A DNA stretch of 64,000 nt, taken from Roseateles sp. YR242 (GTDB taxonomy: Bacteria; Pseudomonadota; Gammaproteobacteria; Burkholderiales; Burkholderiaceae_C). A program made the translations under genes and the position numbers. A model generated the notes under the pieces. The model saw only the letters and a program-made list of their open reading frames with translations, did no database searches and had not been told where the DNA came from. The stretch covers positions 62,001 to 126,000 of the forward strand of contig NZ_FOAV01000003.1 in NCBI RefSeq assembly GCF_900109745.1, in the 5' to 3' direction. Of the stretch, positions 1-8,024 are shown one piece after another (the first letter of the stretch is position 1; every line of letters starts with the position of its first letter).

Positions 1-270
1 CAGCCCGAGCAAGGTCACGCGCTGCGCCACCCATTCGCGCAGCGGTGCGTAGCCTTCGCTGGCAGCGTATTGCAGTGCCTCCCTGGACTGCTGGCCCAGT
101 ACCCGATCACAGGCGGCCTGGATGGCCTCGACCGGGAAGGTGTCGGCAGACGGCAGGCCGCCCGCCATGGACAGGATGCCCGGCTTCTCGGTGACCTTGA
201 GAATCTCTCGGATGATGGACGGGTTCATGCGCGCGGCGCGGCGAGCTTGCGTCCAGGGGCTGCGGTTCAT
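1..270 (-). CDS. PLP-dependent aminotransferase, N-terminal part (cut by window edge)
   Basis: Only the first 90 codons are present; the gene runs off the left edge. The reading begins MNRSPWTQARRAARMNPS and continues with ILSMAGGLPSADTFPVEAI and LQYAASEGYAPLREW. That is the typical N-terminal pattern of class I/II aminotransferases related to 2-aminoadipate transaminase (LysN) and of the aminotransferase half of MocR proteins: a GGxPxxxxFP segment followed by the LQY...G...LR substrate-loop region. The catalytic lysine lies outside the window. The gene is divergent from a MocR regulator 119 bp away, so it is probably that regulator's target. The exact substrate cannot be told from this fragment. 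Confidence 0.85.
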   Translation of the reverse strand, partial: MNRSPWTQARRAARMNPSIIREILKVTEKPGILSMAGGLPSADTFPVEAIQAACDRVLGQQSREALQYAASEGYAPLREWVAQRVTLLGL

Positions 271-349
271 GGAAAGTCTCCGACTTCAAAAAAGTGCGGG
301 CGCGGCAGCGCCTCGGATGCCAAGTCTAGTGGTGCCCACCAGCACAGAA

Positions 350-388
350 CCAATACACTGGCCCACATCAGTGCTTCATCTGTATTGG
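350..388. promoter_or_regulatory. Inverted-repeat operator candidate between aminotransferase and mocR
   Basis: CCAATACA (350-357) and TGTATTGG (381-388) are perfect inverted repeats, 31 bp apart start to start, about three helical turns. The right half ends just before the mocR start codon, so a bound regulator would cover its own initiation region. MocR-type regulators commonly bind repeats in divergent promoters of this kind; binding here is inferred. Confidence 0.6.
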
Positions 389-389
389 C

Positions 390-1844
390 ATGGATACCAG
401 CACAGCTTCGCCACTCGCCCCACCTGCCCTCACGGTGCTGTCTCGCAATGCCAGCCAGCCGCTTGCCCAGCAGCTGGCGCAGCGCTTCGCGGCCCGTATC
501 CATCAGCGTCTGCTGTTGCCCGGGGCGCGGTTGCCCTCGGTGCGGGACTGCGCCAGGAACCACGGCGTCAGCCCCTACACAGTGGTCGCGGCCTATGACC
601 AGTTGCTCGCGCAGGGTTTGCTGGAGGCTCGCAAGAAGCGTGGGTTTTTCGTTCGCGAAACCAGACCCCAGCCGATGCGCCCCTCCGCACCGGGTTGGGT
701 GCCGGCCAATGCCCCGCTGCCGCCACCCGTGGATGCAGGCGCGCTCATCCGGGGCATGTTCCAGGCGGATGCCCGTCGCTCCCCCGGGCTGGGCACACTG
801 CCGGCGGAGTGGCTGGACCTGGGCTTGCTGCAGGGCACGCTGCGCCGTCTGACCACCCAGGCCGATGACGCCCTGCTGTCCGGTTATGGCGACCCGCTGG
901 GGGACCAGCGACTGCGGGAGGCCCTGTCCGTTCGGCTGCTGGACCTGTCCGTCCAGGCGGACCCGAGCCAGATCATGAGCACCGTGGGGGCCACGCATGG
1001 GCTGGACCTGACCACTCGCGCCTTCCTCAAGCCCGGCGACGCCGTGCTGGTGGACGAGCCCGGCTGGGCAATCGAATACGCCCGCCTCTCTCAGGCGGGC
1101 ATGCGGCTGCTGCCGGTGCCGCGGGGGGAGTTGGGGCCGGACCTGGCGGTGATGCGCCGGCTGGTGGCGGAGCACCGGCCCCGTATGTATGTCACGGTAT
1201 CGGTGCTGCACAACCCGACCGGGGCCATGCTCAGCCTGGCCAGCGCGCACCAGATCCTGCGCATTGCGCATGAGGCCGACCTGCTCATCGTCGAGGACGA
1301 TACCTACGCCTTCTTCGCCCCCAACCACGCGCCACGCCTGGCCGCGCTGGACCAGTTGCAGCGCACCATCTACATCTCCGGTTTTTCCAAGATGCTGTCG
1401 CCCGCCTGGCGCGTGGGCTTCGTCGCCGCCAGTCCGGACCGCATCGCCCAGCTCACCGAGCTCAAGCTGCTGGCCTCGTTGACCACCAGCCCTTTGATGG
1501 ACCGTGCCGTGGCCCTGTGCCTGGAACAGGGGCTGCTGCGCCGCCATGCGGAGCGGGTCTCGGCCCGGCTCGTCACCGCACGCCAGCGCTGCATGCGGCT
1601 GGCCGAGGACGCCGGTTTCCGCTTCGTGGCGCCCCCCGCCGGCCTGTTTGGTTGGGTGGATGTGGGCGTGGACACGGAGCGTCTGGCCCAGCCCATGATG
1701 GACCAGGGCTGGCTCATCGCGCCCGGCATCCTGTTCAGCCCCACCCGCCAGCCCGGCACGCTGATGCGCATCAACTTCGCGACCTCGCAGGACGCGCGCT
1801 TCTGGCGCGCATTGGCGGAGACGGTTGAACGGCTGCATCGCTGA
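390..1844 (+). CDS. MocR-family transcriptional regulator (GntR HTH fused to PLP aminotransferase fold)
   Basis: 484 aa, the usual MocR length. An N-terminal winged helix of the GntR type covers about residues 15-90, with LPSVRDCARNHGVSPYTVVAAYDQL as recognition-helix region. A linker follows, then a fold-type I aminotransferase domain to the C-terminus. The PLP lysine is in YISGFSKMLSPAWRVGF, and VEDDTYAFF carries the Asp that contacts the cofactor. Such proteins use PLP or an aminated ligand as a signal rather than as a metabolic catalyst. The gene is divergent from an aminotransferase and overlaps the right arm of an inverted repeat, which suggests autoregulation and control of the neighbour. 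The ATG at 390 is chosen because the HTH begins soon after it. Confidence 0.93.
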   Translation: MDTSTASPLAPPALTVLSRNASQPLAQQLAQRFAARIHQRLLLPGARLPSVRDCARNHGVSPYTVVAAYDQLLAQGLLEARKKRGFFVRETRPQPMRPSAPGWVPANAPLPPPVDAGALIRGMFQADARRSPGLGTLPAEWLDLGLLQGTLRRLTTQADDALLSGYGDPLGDQRLREALSVRLLDLSVQADPSQIMSTVGATHGLDLTTRAFLKPGDAVLVDEPGWAIEYARLSQAGMRLLPVPRGELGPDLAVMRRLVAEHRPRMYVTVSVLHNPTGAMLSLASAHQILRIAHEADLLIVEDDTYAFFAPNHAPRLAALDQLQRTIYISGFSKMLSPAWRVGFVAASPDRIAQLTELKLLASLTTSPLMDRAVALCLEQGLLRRHAERVSARLVTARQRCMRLAEDAGFRFVAPPAGLFGWVDVGVDTERLAQPMMDQGWLIAPGILFSPTRQPGTLMRINFATSQDARFWRALAETVERLHR

Positions 1845-1847
1845 CGG

Positions 1848-3119
1848 TCACCGTGGCTCTGCAGGGTCGCCCAGGGCCTTCAGCTGTTGACGGAACTCGA
1901 TGAAGTAACGGGTTTGCTCGCCGTCCGGTCTGCGCGAAAGCGCCGTGGTGTTGAATGCCTCCCGACTCCCTGCCGCCACGATCCATGGGGCACCTTGACC
2001 GTCGCGACCTTCCAGCCGGTTGATATGCTGCTGGATGATGGGCCACCGCGCCCCGCACGCTGCGGCACTGCTCGACGCTTCTTCCAATATCCAACGATCC
2101 AACCCGCCGCCAGCCCCCTGATCACGAACCAGCAACGCCACGGCCAATGCTGCGCAACTGCGCTCCAGGCCATCTCTGGACTGCGCCTTCAGGCCGAGCA
2201 AGAGCCTGGCAGGGTCATATTCAAGCCAAGTGGCGAACCGCTGGCCGAGCGCTGTCCCGCTGTTGGTCAGGTGGCGCCCCCAGGCCAATCTTTCGTTGGG
2301 GTCGATCGCTGCGCGATGGCGGTCCAACGCCGGGCTGCACAACCGCTCAAGCTGATGCTGCGCTTCGTGCCAGGCTCCGCTGGGCAGCGCCTCCTCGCAC
2401 GCCGGCAAACGAGTCAGCTCCATCAACGCGGCCAAAGTGGTAGGTGGGGTCAGATCAAGATATTGAACTGTCCCGGCGCCAATGGCCGTCGGAAGCCTGT
2501 TGTCCAGCCCGCCTTGTCCGACGATCAGGCAGCGGGATTTGCACTCGATGGACTCCACCACCACTTGACCGCTCACTTCCAGCCGGGCTTCGGCCCACTC
2601 AGTCTCGAACGCGTCGCCCATCGACACCTTGCGGACGGAGGCATTGACCAACTCGATGCGATTCGCTTCGATATCGCCATTCACCTCGGCGCCATTCACC
2701 AGGATGTCTGCACGTGTGGAGCGCCGACCGCTCCCGCCGAGGTGCTCCACCTTGCCCTCCACACGGCTCCCACTCTCGATGAGAATATGCCCCGCGCTGG
2801 TGGCAATGTTGCCCTGAAGGGTGGCGTCGCGGATGGTGATGTTCCCCGTTTTTGTCCTGATGGTGTAACCGCTGGCGGGGCCCAACAGCCGGGCCCCTGG
2901 CTGCACCTGCACGTTACCACTGCGGGTATTGATCGGGTCCCTAGTGAGATTGTGAAACCCAAAGAGCGTCACATCCTTGCTCGATTCAAGTCCTGTTGCC
3001 TCACGCCGGGCGCCGCCTCGCATGACGACAGACTCATCGGCCTCCCCGGGCTCACCACCGTACGCCCCTGGTGAGTCAGCGAGCGCTGATGCACTGCCGA
3101 CATTCAGCAATGGGTTCAT
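1848..3119 (-). CDS. Hypothetical protein, divergent member of a four-gene beta-helix family (paralogue A)
   Basis: 423 aa, no family recognised. An ATG further upstream would add 53 residues. The start at 3119 is preferred because AGGAGG lies five bases upstream in the same setting as in the three related genes, and the protein then begins MNPLLNVGSAS. Residues about 40-215 are short beta-strand coils with regular Gly/Asn turns (GNVQVQPGARLLGP, GNITIRDATLQGNIATSAGHI, GSRVEGKVEHLGG), as in bactofilin-like or right-handed beta-helix proteins. YLDLTPPTTLAALMELTRLP matches the LDMSPxAAY...ADxLP junction of the other three. The rest is helical and diverged. There is no signal peptide. It is separated from paralogues B-D by an oppositely oriented hydratase, so it has its own promoter. 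Function unknown. Confidence 0.75.
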   Translation of the reverse strand: MNPLLNVGSASALADSPGAYGGEPGEADESVVMRGGARREATGLESSKDVTLFGFHNLTRDPINTRSGNVQVQPGARLLGPASGYTIRTKTGNITIRDATLQGNIATSAGHILIESGSRVEGKVEHLGGSGRRSTRADILVNGAEVNGDIEANRIELVNASVRKVSMGDAFETEWAEARLEVSGQVVVESIECKSRCLIVGQGGLDNRLPTAIGAGTVQYLDLTPPTTLAALMELTRLPACEEALPSGAWHEAQHQLERLCSPALDRHRAAIDPNERLAWGRHLTNSGTALGQRFATWLEYDPARLLLGLKAQSRDGLERSCAALAVALLVRDQGAGGGLDRWILEEASSSAAACGARWPIIQQHINRLEGRDGQGAPWIVAAGSREAFNTTALSRRPDGEQTRYFIEFRQQLKALGDPAEPR

Positions 3120-3213
3120 GAAAGCCTCCTGAAAGGCGTTGAGTCTGCAGTTGCGGAGCAGATGTTCAGTCGCCCCGAATGCTATGCAGGCCAGAAGCCA
3201 TAAGATCCGGGTC

Positions 3214-4038
3214 ATGAACGTCGCCCCTTCCACGCCCACGCCCACGCCCACGTCCTCTTCCTCTTCCTCTTCCGACACCCAGGCCCTGGGCCAGGCACTG
3301 GCCGCTGCCTGGACACAGGGTCAGCCTCTCGACGACGCACGCTGGTCACTGTCCGACGAAACGGCTGCCTATGCCGCCCAGGCAGCGCTGGCCCAGGCGC
3401 TTCAGTGGTTGACGCCAGGACGGACGCAGTTCTGGAAATGCGGCGGTGGCTCGCGGACAGCACCGCTGGGCCAGTCGCCCCTGGCGCCGCTGGGTGTGCG
3501 AGAAGTGCGCGGCCTGCGCCACGGCGGTGACTTCAGCGACCTGCGCCTCATGGGCGCCGAAGCCGAGATCGCCTTGCGCCTCGGCCAGGATGTCACCCCC
3601 GCCATGGCCGCCGATCTGCAGCCCGGCCAGACCCATGGGTTGATCGATGCGATGTGCGTGGCCGTTGAGTGGATCCACTCCCGCTGGGCGCGCGGCATGA
3701 AGGCAGACCCCCTGCTGCGCCTGGCCGATGCCCAGTCGCATGGCGCTCTCGCCCTGGGCCCGTGGCTGGCCTGGGATGCTTCACGGGAATGGCGCCGCCA
3801 GCCCTGCGAACTGCAGATCGGTCAGGCGGCACCATTGGCGGGCCTGGGCGGCCACGGGCTGGACGACCCGGGCTGGGTGGTGGCGCACTGGCTGCGGGCG
3901 GCGACGCGAGATGGGCAAACGGTGCCCGCCGGCAGCGTGGTGACCACAGGCGCCTGGCGCGTCGCCCTGGACCTGGCGCCTGGCACCACCGTGACGGCGC
4001 GTTTCGAGGGGCTGGGCAGCCTGAGCGTGCGCAATTGA
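3214..4038 (+). CDS. 2-keto-4-pentenoate hydratase / fumarylacetoacetase-like protein (MhpD type)
   Basis: 274 aa. The protein resembles 2-hydroxypenta-2,4-dienoate hydratases, which add water to dienols late in meta-cleavage degradation. Features seen are the WSLSDETAAYAAQ helix, FWKCGGGSR, the central metal-site segment GAEAEIALRLGQDV, and the C-terminal DDPGWVVAHWLR with GSVVTTGAW. The likely start is ATG 3214. The N-terminus holds a low-complexity TPTPTPT-Ser7 stretch encoded by hexamer repeats. No other aromatic-catabolism gene is nearby, so the substrate is open. It sits between paralogues A and B on the opposite strand, 94 bp from the start of A and 20 bp from the end of B. Confidence 0.72.
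   Translation: MNVAPSTPTPTPTSSSSSSSDTQALGQALAAAWTQGQPLDDARWSLSDETAAYAAQAALAQALQWLTPGRTQFWKCGGGSRTAPLGQSPLAPLGVREVRGLRHGGDFSDLRLMGAEAEIALRLGQDVTPAMAADLQPGQTHGLIDAMCVAVEWIHSRWARGMKADPLLRLADAQSHGALALGPWLAWDASREWRRQPCELQIGQAAPLAGLGGHGLDDPGWVVAHWLRAATRDGQTVPAGSVVTTGAWRVALDLAPGTTVTARFEGLGSLSVRN
3231..3273 (+). repeat. In-frame hexanucleotide microsatellite in the hydratase 5' end
   Basis: CACGCC/CACGTC units (3231 onward) are followed by CTCTTC units to about 3273, encoding TPTPTPT then a run of Ser. Because the unit is six bases, changes in copy number would alter length but not frame. Confidence 0.8.
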
Positions 4039-4058
4039 CCCGTGAGGGAGAGGCCCCC

Positions 4059-5354
4059 TCAGTGCCAATGGATGGCCTTCCAGAAATCCCGGAAAACGGG
4101 CGGGAGCTTGTCCGCGGGCCAATGACAAGTCGCGATGCCGGCCAGTGGATCGTCCACGTCATCGCTCAACGACGCCGACACTGCCGCCTCCGCCCTCATC
4201 CCTGAGCTCGGCGCCAAAGCGAGTACGGGCGGGTTTCTCGGTTGAATGACCCCGTTGTGCGGCTCGCCGCCCTCCATCCTGCTCATTGCGACCCTGACGT
4301 GGCCCCGGAGCACCTGGTGCTCCCGGGCAAGCTCGCCGCACGCCCCAATCAGTTGGTCGACCGCCCGGGACGGTGGAGAAGACAGCAACATCAATCCAAT
4401 CGCAGCGAGGTCCTTGGTGAGATCCTCATTCATGCGCACGGAGCTCAGTCTTTCGATCAGGACATTCACATCCTGCCGAGTCCAGGCCAGGAGCAATTGC
4501 GCCATGTCATTCGCACGTCTCACGACGCTGCGCCACCATGAAAAGCTGTCCACACCAGGAACCCCATGAGACAGCTCGCACAGGGCGTACAACGCGTGCT
4601 GGAACCGACGCCACTGGCGCAAGTCCAACGGGTCATTGAGGGTCGGTAGTCGATCAGCCGCAGTCACCGCGTCGTAGGCCCCCTGCGGGGACATGTCCAG
4701 CAATGCCATATCAGCCCCTGCGCGACGGATCGCTAACGCACTGGGCTCCTCGACAATGACCAGGCAAGGCCCTGCCCCATGGATGGCATTGATAGAGCAT
4801 TCGCCAGAGAGCAGCAGACGCGCCTCATCGCCCTTCAAAGCAGGCGAAAAGCCGTCCAGTTCGATGCGGTCTACGTGGGAGTTTCTCACCCGCAGGTTGC
4901 AGCCCCTCACCGTGCCCCTCACGGCCGATTCATAAATACGCGCGGTCGGAACACGCGTACAGATATGGAGCAAGCCTGCTCTTACTCCTGCAAGCGCCAC
5001 AGGGCCTTGCAGCACATCGCCAAAAACCTTGCATTCCTCGCTGATGTAAATATCACCCTGCCCGGCGACGACATCCCCGTACAACTCCGTACGTCTAAGA
5101 TCCACGCGGCCCGATACTGACCTGATGAGCGGCTCCATGGGGGCGCCCACCCTCAGGACAGATCCGCGAGAAGTTGCGATCCCTCCGCTGTCAGTGGCGA
5201 TCTGCCCAAGGAAATTCATCTCCCTCAAGCGCACGTCATCGTCGCCGTTGACGATGCACTTTTCTTTCACGTCTGCAGGCCGCCGCACGGGGCCGCCGCC
5301 TGCACAAATCTTGCATGAAGCACCTGCTGACGGCGTGGAATTCAATGAAATCAT
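4059..5354 (-). CDS. Hypothetical protein, beta-helix family paralogue B
   Basis: 431 aa starting MISLNSTPSAG. Residues about 35-215 are consecutive short coils (GQIATDSGGIATSRGSVL, SGRVDLRRTELYGDVV, GDIYISEECKVFGDVL) suggesting a beta-helix of bactofilin-like type. A shared signature, IELDGFSPALKGDEARLL, is followed by LLDMSPQGAYDAVTAADRLP and a helical domain (WRRFQHALYALCEL, RANDMAQLLLAWTRQDVNVL, AAIGLMLLSSPPS). After a variable Pro/Ala-rich linker the protein ends FRDFWKAIHWH, a terminal FW[KE]A motif shared with C and D. No signal peptide or membrane segment. It lies 40 bp downstream of paralogue C, so they are probably co-transcribed. A longer in-frame start giving MNARARRRTQRL exists but the SD GAGGAG sits correctly for ATG 5354. 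Confidence 0.78.
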   Translation of the reverse strand: MISLNSTPSAGASCKICAGGGPVRRPADVKEKCIVNGDDDVRLREMNFLGQIATDSGGIATSRGSVLRVGAPMEPLIRSVSGRVDLRRTELYGDVVAGQGDIYISEECKVFGDVLQGPVALAGVRAGLLHICTRVPTARIYESAVRGTVRGCNLRVRNSHVDRIELDGFSPALKGDEARLLLSGECSINAIHGAGPCLVIVEEPSALAIRRAGADMALLDMSPQGAYDAVTAADRLPTLNDPLDLRQWRRFQHALYALCELSHGVPGVDSFSWWRSVVRRANDMAQLLLAWTRQDVNVLIERLSSVRMNEDLTKDLAAIGLMLLSSPPSRAVDQLIGACGELAREHQVLRGHVRVAMSRMEGGEPHNGVIQPRNPPVLALAPSSGMRAEAAVSASLSDDVDDPLAGIATCHWPADKLPPVFRDFWKAIHWH

Positions 5355-5407
5355 GGCATCGGCTCCTCTAAGCCGTTGAGTGCGTCGCCGCGCCCTAGCG
5401 TTCATCG
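5355..5407 (-). promoter_or_regulatory. Conserved 5' leader with Shine-Dalgarno site, paralogue B
   Basis: Read in gene direction this stretch holds ACTCAACGGCTTAGAGGAGCC just before the start region. Nearly the same sequence precedes paralogues C and D, and a shorter version (ACTCAACGCC..AGGAGG) precedes A. The purine-rich AGAGGAG eight bases before ATG decides the start. Conservation extends beyond what an SD site needs. Confidence 0.7.
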
Positions 5408-6627
5408 CTTGGGCTGGCCAAGCTTTTCGGGCGGCACTGCGCCCCAGGCGGGCGGTGACTCTCGCGTGCACCCAACGCCTCCCAGAAATGCCCGAAGGCA
5501 GCCGGAGGCTGAATCCCGCCCTGCTGCGGGCTACTCCCCATCATTTCCATACGGCTCATGATGAATTTCAGGTCCGCCCCGCGCGCGTGCGCAAGCCTGG
5601 CGCACTCTGCAATCAGCAGGTCGATCGTTGGGGAACGTTGAGAAGACAGCAACATCTTGCCAATGACAGCCAGGTTGCTGTGGAACTCCTCACGCCTCGC
5701 CAGGGTGCTCAGTTTTTCGGTCAGCCCCTTCACATCCTTGTCGGTCCACACCCGCAGCAGTTGCGCAAGTTCCTGCGCGCGGTTCGTGATGGTGGAACGC
5801 AAGGATTGCGAGTCCACACCGGAAACCTGGCAGGGGGGAAGCTTGCACAGCGTCAACAGCGCATGCTGGAACTGACGCCAGTGCTGCTTGTACAAGGGGG
5901 AGTCGACCGGCGGGAGTTGATCTGCCGCCGTCATCCTCTGGTAAGCCGCCATTGGGGACATATCCAGCACCACCACTTGGCCTCCGCCGCAGATATCGAG
6001 CGGCCGACCGGGTTCGTGGACAATAACCAGGGCATGCCCTGTTGCGTGGATGGTTCTGGCTTCGTTGACCGACGCGCTATTAACAAACACGATGCGCGCC
6101 TCATCGCCCATCAAGGCAGGCGCCTCGCAATCCAGGTCGATACAGCCTTGAATGGTGGTCTCGTGCAAGAGTAGATCGCTGCAGCGCAGATCGCCTTGCA
6201 CAAACGACTCAACAAGATGGGCAGTCTGAGTCGTCGGATATGTGGGGAACCTCGCAGCGCCCTCCGGCGTACGCACGCCGCCCGTCAGCGTCAGATCGCC
6301 AAAAACCCGAGCCCTAATCGTGCGGACATCACCCCGCTGCGTGACGACACTGCCCTCCACCGTTGTATCCGTCAGCGATACGGAACCCGAGTCTGTGCTG
6401 ACGACCGGCCAGTCTCTTTCACGGGGCCTCAGGATTGATCCCTCGGCCTTGACGTTACCGCTGCGGGTGGCGACTTTGCCCAGAAAGCTCACATGCTCCA
6501 AGTCCACGCGCTGGTCGCTAGCAATGATGTCTTCAAGGTGTGTGCCGCCCTTCAACTTGACGGGGCCTTGCGACTCACTCGGAGGGAGCAGAGGTACGGC
6601 CGGCGGCATTGAATTCACTGAGTACAT
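5395..6627 (-). CDS. Hypothetical protein, beta-helix family paralogue C
   Basis: 410 aa starting MYSVNSMPPAVPLLPPSE, a Ser/Pro-rich N-terminus without signal peptide. Coil repeats occupy about residues 35-215 (GKVATRSGNVKAEGSIL, SGSVSLTDTTVEGSVVTQRGDV, RVFGDLTLTGGV). Then come IDLDCEAPALMGDEARIV, LDMSPMAAYQRMTAADQLP, and a helical region with WRQFQHALLTLCKLP, AQELAQLLRVWTDKDVKGL and IDLLIAECARLAHARG. The FGHFWEALG motif is present but followed by about 20 extra residues, so this copy may have lost the original stop. It is closest to D by eye. It lies 106 bp downstream of D. Function unknown; a secreted effector, a cytoskeletal scaffold or a polymorphic surface-independent polymer are all possible. 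Confidence 0.78.
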   Translation of the reverse strand: MYSVNSMPPAVPLLPPSESQGPVKLKGGTHLEDIIASDQRVDLEHVSFLGKVATRSGNVKAEGSILRPRERDWPVVSTDSGSVSLTDTTVEGSVVTQRGDVRTIRARVFGDLTLTGGVRTPEGAARFPTYPTTQTAHLVESFVQGDLRCSDLLLHETTIQGCIDLDCEAPALMGDEARIVFVNSASVNEARTIHATGHALVIVHEPGRPLDICGGGQVVVLDMSPMAAYQRMTAADQLPPVDSPLYKQHWRQFQHALLTLCKLPPCQVSGVDSQSLRSTITNRAQELAQLLRVWTDKDVKGLTEKLSTLARREEFHSNLAVIGKMLLSSQRSPTIDLLIAECARLAHARGADLKFIMSRMEMMGSSPQQGGIQPPAAFGHFWEALGARESHRPPGAQCRPKSLASPSDER

Positions 6628-6678
6628 GGCAGTTGATCCTCCATGCCGTTGAGTGCATCGCCGCGACCTCGCGTGCAC
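6628..6678 (-). promoter_or_regulatory. Conserved 5' leader with Shine-Dalgarno site, paralogue C
   Basis: In gene direction: GCGATGCACTCAACGG followed by CATGGAGGATCAACTGCC and ATG. It aligns with the leaders of B and D. GGAGG lies ten bases before the start codon. Confidence 0.7.
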
Positions 6679-6733
6679 CCAGGCGGCTGCGATCTTTTCG
6701 TGCGCCAGTGCGCCCCGGGAGCGCGGCGGCCCC

Positions 6734-7945
6734 TCAGCTTGGGCCGATGGCCTTCCAGAACTTCTGGAAGGCGGACGAGAACTGCTCCACCGGCAGATGA
6801 GCAGTCACGGGGGGGTGAGGTTGAGCGCCCTCGGTCTCGCGCGACGCCACCGCCCCGGAAGTAGCCCCCATATTGGTCATTTGTTTACCGATGGCGGACC
6901 GCGTCACCCCGCGCGAGCGGGCAAGCCTGGCGCACTCATCAATCAGCAGATCAATCTGCGGGGAAGGAACAGATGCCAGCAACATCGTTCCAATCGCGGC
7001 AAGGTTGTAGCCGAGCTCATCGGACCTCCACACGGTGCCTAGTTGTTCGGTCAGGCCCTTCACATCCTTGTCTGCCCATGCCCTCAGCAATTGCGCCAGT
7101 TCCTGCGCACGGTTCATGACGCTGGAGCGCCGTGATTCCCCGTCCACACCGGGAATCCTGTCGGGAAGCTGGCACAGCGTGTACAACGCATGCTGGAACT
7201 GCCGCCACTGCGGCTTGTCCAGGGGGTCATCGACCCTCGGGAGTTGATCTGCCGCCATCAGCCTCTGGTAGGCCGCCTCCGGGGACATATCCAGCACCAC
7301 CACATGGCCCCCGGTGATACCGGGCAGCCAACGAGGGTTGTTGACGATGATGAGGGCCCGCCCTGTCGCTTGGATCTCACCGGTCTGGCAGCGACCGAGG
7401 ATGACGATGCGAGCCTCATCGCCCCTCAAAGCCGCAGCCTCGCAGTCCAAGTCGATATGGCCTCGGATCGTGGTGCTTTGCAACCGTAGGTCGCTGCCCC
7501 GGAGGTTGCCGGTCACGAGCGAATCAGAAAGATGGGCGGTCTGGTTCAGTGGCAACAGGGGGTAAGCCGCAGCGCCACCCGGCGAACGCACGCCACCTTC
7601 CAGGGTCAGATCGCCGTAAAGGTTAGCTTCGTGCATGCGGACATTACCCTGCTTCGCGACGATACTGCCTTCCACCCCTGAATTCCTCAGCGAGATAAAG
7701 CCCGAGTCTGTAGTGACCGCCGGCCCGAGCTGGCGATCGGCCCTCACGACTGAGCCCTCAGCGATTTCGACGTACCCGCCAGTGGTGGTGATTTTTCCCC
7801 ACAACGTCGAATTGTTTAAGGTCACGTGCTTGTCACCAGCATCAATGTCTTCCTTGTGGATGACATCCTTAAGATTCACCGGGCAACAGACCTCATCAGG
7901 CAGGACCAAAGATCCTGCAGGCAGCACTGATTTCACGGGATGCAT
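6734..7945 (-). CDS. Hypothetical protein, beta-helix family paralogue D
   Basis: 403 aa starting MHPVKSVLPAGSLVLPDE. The coil region covers residues about 30-210 (GKITTTGGYVEIAEGSVV, SGFISLRNSGVEGSIVAKQGNV, NLYGDLTLEGGVRSPGG), followed by IDLDCEAAALRGDEARIV, LDMSPEAAYQRLMAADQLP and the helical domain (WRQFQHALYTLCQLP, AQELAQLLRAWADKDVKGL, IDLLIDECARLARSRG). The protein ends FQKFWKAIGPS. No export signal. It is the first of the B-C-D run and begins 79 bp after the end of uup, so transcription could come from uup or from the short gap. The chosen ATG has GAGGAG seven bases upstream. Family not recognised. Confidence 0.78.
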   Translation of the reverse strand: MHPVKSVLPAGSLVLPDEVCCPVNLKDVIHKEDIDAGDKHVTLNNSTLWGKITTTGGYVEIAEGSVVRADRQLGPAVTTDSGFISLRNSGVEGSIVAKQGNVRMHEANLYGDLTLEGGVRSPGGAAAYPLLPLNQTAHLSDSLVTGNLRGSDLRLQSTTIRGHIDLDCEAAALRGDEARIVILGRCQTGEIQATGRALIIVNNPRWLPGITGGHVVVLDMSPEAAYQRLMAADQLPRVDDPLDKPQWRQFQHALYTLCQLPDRIPGVDGESRRSSVMNRAQELAQLLRAWADKDVKGLTEQLGTVWRSDELGYNLAAIGTMLLASVPSPQIDLLIDECARLARSRGVTRSAIGKQMTNMGATSGAVASRETEGAQPHPPVTAHLPVEQFSSAFQKFWKAIGPS

Positions 7946-7997
7946 GCAACGGCTCCTCAAAGCCGCTCAGTGCATCCCCGCGCGCTTGCGTTCATCG
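7946..7997 (-). promoter_or_regulatory. Conserved 5' leader with Shine-Dalgarno site, paralogue D
   Basis: In gene direction: CGATGAACGCAAGCGCG, then GATGCACTGAGCGG and CTTTGAGGAGCC before ATG. CGATGAACGC also opens the leader of B. The leader is conserved as DNA, but the reading frame through it is open only in B and C. Confidence 0.7.
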
Positions 7998-8024
7998 AAG
8001 ACGCGCGGGGGCGGCCATCCGGCG

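Noticed and set aside
267-1838. Long open frame antisense to mocR
   Set aside because: Rich in Gln, Gly, His and Arg with no motif; mirrors a well-supported gene in GC-rich DNA.
1848-7945. Type III secretion promoter boxes upstream of the beta-helix genes
   Set aside because: I looked for TTCG-N15/16-TTCG-type boxes near the starts and found no convincing match.
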